Shown here: one piece after another, positions 59,133 to 64,000 of the stretch | How the letters are laid out: each line of letters begins with the position of its first letter | How positions within the stretch are numbered: the stretch's first letter is position 1 | DNA from: an uncultured Armatimonadota bacterium | GTDB lineage: Bacteria > Armatimonadota > Fimbriimonadia > Fimbriimonadales > Fimbriimonadaceae | DNA: 64,000 bases | Direction: 5' to 3' | NCBI GenBank assembly: GCA_903899015.1 | Contig: CAIUHP010000043.1 | Span: forward strand, 124,001 to 188,000 | Notes under the pieces: generated by a model | The model's database searches: none | What the model was told of the DNA's origin: nothing | What the model saw: the letters and a program-made list of their open reading frames with translations, nothing else | Translations under genes and position numbers: made by a program

Positions 59133-61553
59133 ATGACTGGAAAAAGCTTGGTTCTATCCGGGGTTGTGATGACCGTCACGGCGACGGTTTTGGTGGCATC
59201 TACCGCGATTACGCGTGGAAGAATTCCAAACACCAATCGCGCTGATGGTAGCCTTCTCCTTCCAAATGGTTGGAGTATCTCGCCTGCCGGTAAGCCGATT
59301 GGGCTCGCGGGAGACTTCCCGCTCAAAATGCTTTTCTCGTCCGACGGCTCCAAGCTTTTTATAGTTACAGGCGGATGGCATAACCAATCCCTTAATGTGA
59401 TCGATGCCGCGACCCAAGAAAGCGAGCAAGTGGTCGATCTTGGCAGCGCCTGGGCCGGACTTGCCTCCGATAATAATGCGCTTTATATCTCCGGGGGAGG
59501 TTCGCCCATTCGAACCCTTTCACTTAGTTCCCATTACTCTCGCCAAGCCGAAATTAAGCCATTTGACCAAGACAAGGGCCGTAAAGATGTGGGATCGAAA
59601 TATATCGGTGGACTCGTCGCTCGGTCGGGTGATCTGTTCGCGGTGGACATTAACGGCGATTCCATTCTCAAACTGAGTGGCAGTCCGTTCTCCGTTGTAT
59701 CCAAAATAAGGGTCGGATACCACCCTTACAGCCTTGTTCTTTCCCCAGACGGCCGATCACTTGCTGTTTCCAATTGGGGCGATTCAAGTGTCAGCTTGAT
59801 CGACATTCAGGCTCTCAAGGAGACTTCACGAATCAAGGTCGGAAGTCATCCCAATGAATTGGTATGGAGCAAAGATGGTCGGATATTCGTTGCGAATGCT
59901 GGATCGAATGATGTTTCTGTGATCAGCGACGGCAAGGTTGTCGAAACAATCAAAACCAGTTTGAGCCCCCGCGACTTAGTTGGTTCCACTCCCGATGCCT
60001 TGGCAATTTCTCCCGATGGGAAGTCACTTTACGTTGCCAACGCCGACAACAACAACGTCGCAGTCATCGATGTTGCCGGGAAGCAATCCAATGTGAAAGG
60101 CTTCATTCCAACCGGCTGGTATCCTTCCGCACTTGCTGTTACGCCTGATGGGAAAAAGCTCTATATCGGCACCGGAAAGGGTCTGAAATTCGACGCCAAT
60201 GCACCCAGTAAAACCAAATTCAATCGAACGGAATATAGCAAGAAGCTCAAATACGACTATATCGGCGGCGTTCTCTCGGGCCACGTCAACGTCGTTGATA
60301 TCCCTGATTCCTCCCAGTTAGCGACTTACACCCATCAAGTCGCCATGAATATTCCCAACCCACAAGCGGGAGGTGTGAGTAAGAAGCAGGCTGATGAGAT
60401 CACGAAGACCGCGCTCAAAAGGATCAAACACGTCGTGTATGTCATCCGTGAGAACCGCACTTACGACCAAGTCTTCGGCGACCTTCCCCGAGGCAACAAC
60501 GATCCTAATTTGTGCCTGTTTGGAGAAGAAATCACGCCCAATGCCCATGCCCTCGCCAAGCAGTTCGTACAGTTCGACAATCTTTATTGCAACGGCGAAG
60601 TATCGGAAGACGGCCACCAATGGTGTGATTCCGCGTACTGCACTGATTTCACCGAGAAAGCCTGGGTGAATTCATATTCAGGGAAGGGTGAGCCAAGCGG
60701 TGATGATCGCCTGACAGCTTCTCCCGCTGGATATCTTTGGGACAACTGCCGAGCTCACGGAGTAAGTTTCTTGAGCTATGGCGAAAGCTCAGGGTTCGTT
60801 AGCGATCCCAATTCGCCCCCTCGATTTACCGGACAAAAGGGCCTCGAAGGACACGCTAGCCTCGCTTGGTCCATGTTCCAAAAAGGAGACGATTTCGGAC
60901 GTGACTACCAAAAGGTCAATGTCTTCATCGACGATCTCAAACAGAGCGAGCAAACAGGCAAATGGCCCGCGTTCATGGTGATGTCCCTTGGAGAAGATCA
61001 CACCAGTGGATTAAAAACGGGAGCTCATACGCCTCAGGCTTCAGTGGCATCGAACGATCTAGGCATCGCCAAAATGATCGATGCCGTGAGCCATTCAACC
61101 TACTGGAAAGACACTGCATTCTTCATCATCGAAGATGACGCCCAAAACGGCCCCGACCACGTGGATGCCCATCGGACCGTTGGACTTATTGTCTCTCCTT
61201 ACATCAAGCGCGGCACTCTCGACAGCACTCAATACACGACTGCGAGCTTTGTCCGAACAATGGAATTGATCCTAGGATTGCCTCCCATGACTCAGTTTGA
61301 TCAGCGAGCGACACCGGTATTTGCTCCGTTCACCGCTAAAGCTGACTTTTCTCCCTATTCCACAATTCAGGAAACAGTGGCACTCGATGCCACCAATCAT
61401 GTCGATAATTCCCTTGCCCGTGCCAGCAATAAGCTGGATTGGAGCGAATATGATCGCGCTGACCCAGCTATCTTGAATGAGATTCTGTGGAAATCGATTA
61501 GGCCCGGCAAACCGGTACCATCTGCAACTCGCAGTTCGCACGTCATTCGTTGA
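59133..61553 (+). CDS. Bifunctional YncE-like beta-propeller / phosphoesterase protein
   Basis: The 806-residue product starts with a signal anchor (LVLSGVVMTVTATVLVASTA). Residues ~60-400 form a seven-bladed YVTN/YncE propeller (HPYSLVLSPDGRSLAVSNWG; DALAISPDGKSLYVANADNN; YPSALAVTPDGKKLYIGTGK). From ~430 a phosphoesterase domain of the phospholipase C/acid phosphatase family follows, with VVYVIRENRTYDQVFGDLPR (nucleophile/metal site) and DTAFFIIEDDAQNGPDHVDA with HR following. It would be a secreted phosphate-ester hydrolase. Architecture matches annotated 'YncE/alkaline phosphatase family' proteins. Confidence 0.9.
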   Translation: MTGKSLVLSGVVMTVTATVLVASTAITRGRIPNTNRADGSLLLPNGWSISPAGKPIGLAGDFPLKMLFSSDGSKLFIVTGGWHNQSLNVIDAATQESEQVVDLGSAWAGLASDNNALYISGGGSPIRTLSLSSHYSRQAEIKPFDQDKGRKDVGSKYIGGLVARSGDLFAVDINGDSILKLSGSPFSVVSKIRVGYHPYSLVLSPDGRSLAVSNWGDSSVSLIDIQALKETSRIKVGSHPNELVWSKDGRIFVANAGSNDVSVISDGKVVETIKTSLSPRDLVGSTPDALAISPDGKSLYVANADNNNVAVIDVAGKQSNVKGFIPTGWYPSALAVTPDGKKLYIGTGKGLKFDANAPSKTKFNRTEYSKKLKYDYIGGVLSGHVNVVDIPDSSQLATYTHQVAMNIPNPQAGGVSKKQADEITKTALKRIKHVVYVIRENRTYDQVFGDLPRGNNDPNLCLFGEEITPNAHALAKQFVQFDNLYCNGEVSEDGHQWCDSAYCTDFTEKAWVNSYSGKGEPSGDDRLTASPAGYLWDNCRAHGVSFLSYGESSGFVSDPNSPPRFTGQKGLEGHASLAWSMFQKGDDFGRDYQKVNVFIDDLKQSEQTGKWPAFMVMSLGEDHTSGLKTGAHTPQASVASNDLGIAKMIDAVSHSTYWKDTAFFIIEDDAQNGPDHVDAHRTVGLIVSPYIKRGTLDSTQYTTASFVRTMELILGLPPMTQFDQRATPVFAPFTAKADFSPYSTIQETVALDATNHVDNSLARASNKLDWSEYDRADPAILNEILWKSIRPGKPVPSATRSSHVIR

Positions 61554-61586
61554 AATGCGGACTCAAACCACCTCCACTGTTTGCCC

Positions 61587-62963
61587 ATGAGATGCACCCT
61601 TGCTTGCCTACTGTCGGCCATTGTCGTTCCCTTCGTTAACGCACAAGATCTAGGAATCGGTGATGCTACTTTTCCGGCTCTTGGGACTAAGAGCTTTAAC
61701 GCAACTCACTACCGTCTCAAACTTCAATACGATCCCGCCTCCCACCTTCTAAAGTCAGATGTCGCGATGACGGCTACAGCAAACACCGCCTTATCTGCAA
61801 TAAATCTGGACTTCAAAGGCTTTCAAATCTCGAAAATTACGGTTGACGGCATTCCGGCAACCTATTCCCGAAAATCCAGCAAATTGAAAGTCAATCTTGG
61901 CAAGCGAATTTCCGCGAACCACTCGTTCGAGGTCGAGACCTTTTATTCGGGTAAGCCCACAACCGAGCAATCGCCGGCCCTGCCCACCGGAATGAAGTCT
62001 GGCTGGATTACATTCGAGGGCGGCGTTGCAGCCGTCTGCGAACCTGATTTAGCGCATACGTGGTTCCCTTCGAACGATCACCCGCTCGATAAGGCAACTT
62101 TCTCATTCGAAATTCGAGTGCCCGCCAATTTCGTCGCGATCGCCAACGGCATTCGGAAGCCATCCGCGGACCGAGTTTTCCGCTATGAACTAGATAAACC
62201 TAGTTCAACTTGCATGGCAACCGTGATCGTTGGCAGGTTCTCCAAACTGAGCCAAGTGGGGCCAAATAACCTGCCGATTGTGAGTTACCTACCTAGTGGC
62301 CAAGAGCCGCAATTTCAAGACGAAGTAAAGAAGGTTCCTGAATATGTCAAGTTCCTCACCAAGAAGCTTGGCCCGTATCCTTATTCCAGCTTTGGAGTCG
62401 TTGTTCTGCCAAAGTCAGTTGCCCAAGTCAACACGTTAATGGGCTCAAGCGCACTTGAAACCACTGCGATACCCGTATTCGGTCCCGACTCCGTCTCATC
62501 CTCGACTCTCGTCCATGAACTCGCCCACCAATGGATGGGAAATTGTGTCAGCGTCCGAAATTGGGGCGACGACATTTGGTGGGTGGAAGGGTTCGCCCAA
62601 TATTCCGAATGGCTCCTGCTTGAGAAAGATCAAGGCAGAGAGGCATATAACCGCCAAGTTAAAGCCGTAATGGATCAAGTCACTTCGCTCCCTCGTTGGC
62701 TGAAACCCGGTCACCTTACTGCGGAAAACCTTTTTAGCGAACGCAGCTACATTGCCGGGGCGATCGTTTTCCATGCCTTGCGTCAAGAACTTGGTGACGA
62801 GAAATTTTTCCAAACCCTCAAAGGATTCATCGCCAAAAACCGATTCGGAAACGCCTCTGCCAAAGATTGGATTGAAACCGCCTCCAGCGTTTCGGGCCAA
62901 AACATGAAGCCCTTCTTTGACACTTGGCTCTACAGCGACACGATGCCAAAAATCAGACCGTGA
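61587..62963 (+). CDS. Secreted M1-family metallopeptidase
   Basis: From the ATG at 61587 the product (458 residues) has a signal peptide (MRCTLACLLSAIVVPFVNAQ), an N-terminal beta-domain typical of M1 aminopeptidases (HYRLKLQYDPASHLLKSDVA), and a thermolysin-like catalytic core with HELAHQWMGN (His310, Glu311, His314) and VEGFAQYSEW, whose Glu334 is the third zinc ligand. The spacing is one residue longer than the usual HExxH-x18-E. The GxMEN exopeptidase motif is not recognisable (NTLMGSSALETT in that place), so it may not be a classical aminopeptidase. It follows the YncE protein by 33 bp and may be co-transcribed. Confidence 0.88.
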   Translation: MRCTLACLLSAIVVPFVNAQDLGIGDATFPALGTKSFNATHYRLKLQYDPASHLLKSDVAMTATANTALSAINLDFKGFQISKITVDGIPATYSRKSSKLKVNLGKRISANHSFEVETFYSGKPTTEQSPALPTGMKSGWITFEGGVAAVCEPDLAHTWFPSNDHPLDKATFSFEIRVPANFVAIANGIRKPSADRVFRYELDKPSSTCMATVIVGRFSKLSQVGPNNLPIVSYLPSGQEPQFQDEVKKVPEYVKFLTKKLGPYPYSSFGVVVLPKSVAQVNTLMGSSALETTAIPVFGPDSVSSSTLVHELAHQWMGNCVSVRNWGDDIWWVEGFAQYSEWLLLEKDQGREAYNRQVKAVMDQVTSLPRWLKPGHLTAENLFSERSYIAGAIVFHALRQELGDEKFFQTLKGFIAKNRFGNASAKDWIETASSVSGQNMKPFFDTWLYSDTMPKIRP

Positions 62964-63122
62964 GTTAGTTAAAGATTCATTTCTGGCGATTATGTCCAGT
63001 GAATTCTCTAAGTTACGGCGTGTGCCGCTGCCCGACCTTTCAAAATCGATCTCATATAGCGTAAGCGTTTCGTTTTGAATAGAGAGTCAGTTGTTGAAAG
63101 CGAGTGAGGAAACCAATAGAGC

Positions 63123-64000
63123 ATGAAATACACACTTAGAGCGATTGCCATTCGTCCCTTAAAGATCGTGTCGTCAACCCTTTTTCTCGCGTCAATCGTG
63201 GTTGCCCACGCCGCCCTTCAAGAGCAATTACCAGCCCATCCGCTCTCGGTGGACGAGGCTATTTCGATTGGGCTCCATCACAATCCGCAAATCCAGTCGG
63301 CCAGCGCAGGTATCGCAGCTGCCATGGCAACCTATCAGGCTCTCGGAGAGATTCCCAATTTTCTATTCGGCGTCTCGCAAGTGCAAGGGTCCAGTAGTGC
63401 TCCATCACTCACCGGTGATACTCGCGACACAATCCTGAGCCTCTCCACAACCGTGGATCTAAGTGGTCAGAGACGGTATCAAGCAGCAGGAGCCAATTCG
63501 ACCTACCAAGCGAATCGGTATCAGTTTCAGGAAACGATTCTCTCGCTCGAACAGCAAATTCGCGACGCATATTGGACCCTCGTTGCCGCCCAAGCCAGCC
63601 TATCACTCGGGGAGAAAAGCGTCGCCGATGCCCAGAAGATCTATGACCTCACGGTTGTTCAAGAAAAGGTCGGGACCTCTCCCAAGGGCGATGTTATTCG
63701 GTCGTCCATCGACCTAGCAAACGCCAAACAAAACCTTCTTACCGCACAAAATAGCGAGACAACGGCCCTGATCGCGTTCAATACTTTGCTGGCTCGTCCG
63801 CCAAAATCGGCAATCAAACTGGCCGGCATCATTGACGAAGGTGCCCCAGCAATGGATCTCGACACCAGCAACATGCCCTCGCTGGTTGATCTCACTCGCA
63901 AGGCGATTGACAACCGCCCCCTTCTAAAATCATCCACTGAACAGATACAGTCTGCTCGGTTCGCCGTACGTCAAGCAGAGTCTGCAAGGTTGCCAGACCT
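63123..64000 (+). CDS. TolC-family outer-membrane efflux protein (partial, runs off the right edge)
   Basis: An ATG with GAGG upstream opens a frame that stays open to the end of the window. It has a signal peptide (IVSSTLFLASIVVAHAALQE), the TolC start motif LSVDEAISIGLHHNPQIQSA, and long alpha-helical coiled-coil stretches (IRDAYWTLVAAQASLSLGEK; KGDVIRSSIDLANAKQNLLT) typical of the periplasmic helical barrel. The second TolC repeat begins near the end of the window (LVDLTRKAIDNRPLLKSSTE). It forms the outer-membrane duct of a tripartite efflux or type I secretion system, whose other genes presumably lie to the right. Confidence 0.93.
   Translation, partial: MKYTLRAIAIRPLKIVSSTLFLASIVVAHAALQEQLPAHPLSVDEAISIGLHHNPQIQSASAGIAAAMATYQALGEIPNFLFGVSQVQGSSSAPSLTGDTRDTILSLSTTVDLSGQRRYQAAGANSTYQANRYQFQETILSLEQQIRDAYWTLVAAQASLSLGEKSVADAQKIYDLTVVQEKVGTSPKGDVIRSSIDLANAKQNLLTAQNSETTALIAFNTLLARPPKSAIKLAGIIDEGAPAMDLDTSNMPSLVDLTRKAIDNRPLLKSSTEQIQSARFAVRQAESARLPD

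Overview
The window reads as one bacterial chromosome segment of roughly 50% GC, densely packed with genes and without rRNA, tRNA or CRISPR loci that I can see. The gene set implies a diderm cell: a TolC-family outer-membrane channel, FtsEX plus an EnvC-like activator, several lipoproteins, and an STN-domain secreted protein. Large secreted proteins built from beta-propellers and Thr/Ser-rich Ig-like modules, a solute-binding protein fused to its permease, RNase J and very tight gene packing point to Armatimonadota (Fimbriimonas-like). That placement is inference from gene content, not a phylogeny.

Layout. 1-8.5 kb: a partial MFS transporter with a HEAT-repeat tail, a secreted C45-type Ntn hydrolase, and a 1649-residue secreted BNR-propeller protein with eight Ig-like repeats. 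8.5-12.8 kb: a two-gene sugar ABC importer in which the binding protein is fused to the MalF-type permease. 12.9-14.6 kb: a cyclic-di-AMP (ydaO/yuaA-type) riboswitch ahead of a 94-residue unknown gene, then small membrane/secreted proteins. 14.6-22 kb: secA, a MOSC protein, the translationally coupled ftsE-ftsX-envC-like operon and mntR. 22-30.6 kb: RNase J, a HAD phosphatase, DUF1003 and lmo0937-type membrane proteins, an AI-2E exporter-family protein, deoB, a serine hydrolase, and scoAB. 30.8-39.9 kb: a minus-strand run holding a degenerate receiver domain, queF, an STN protein, a VOC protein, a nitrilase and an AddA/AddB-like repair helicase pair. 39.9-46.7 kb: two small unknowns, a glycosylasparaginase-like enzyme, an orphan SelB C-terminal domain, and an overlapping five-gene operon (glycosyltransferase, Trm112, aroQ, M24 peptidase, degenerate ABC ATPase). 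46.8-53.6 kb: two ABC ATPase genes, a cysteine-desulfurase-like enzyme, a sugar-phosphate isomerase-like enzyme and an oligopeptide-binding lipoprotein. 53.7-58.9 kb: a PQQ-propeller/Ig-repeat gene broken by a 1,694-bp IS1595-type element and by a G8 frameshift. 59-64 kb: a YncE/phosphoesterase protein, an M1-type peptidase and a partial tolC-family gene.

Most notable: (1) the c-di-AMP riboswitch controlling a small unknown gene; (2) an IS1595-type insertion with 24-bp inverted ends, an exact 8-bp target duplication, an N-terminally truncated transposase and passenger genes, whose removal (with one G) restores a 1,166-residue host ORF; (3) the binding-protein/permease fusion; (4) a SelB C-terminal protein without GTPase domain or convincing start codon; (5) repair and ABC proteins that keep the fold but appear to lack catalytic residues; (6) a recurring -10-like TANNNT-N6-start arrangement suggesting leaderless transcripts.

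All calls come from reading the sequence and recognising motifs; no database search or structure prediction was run.
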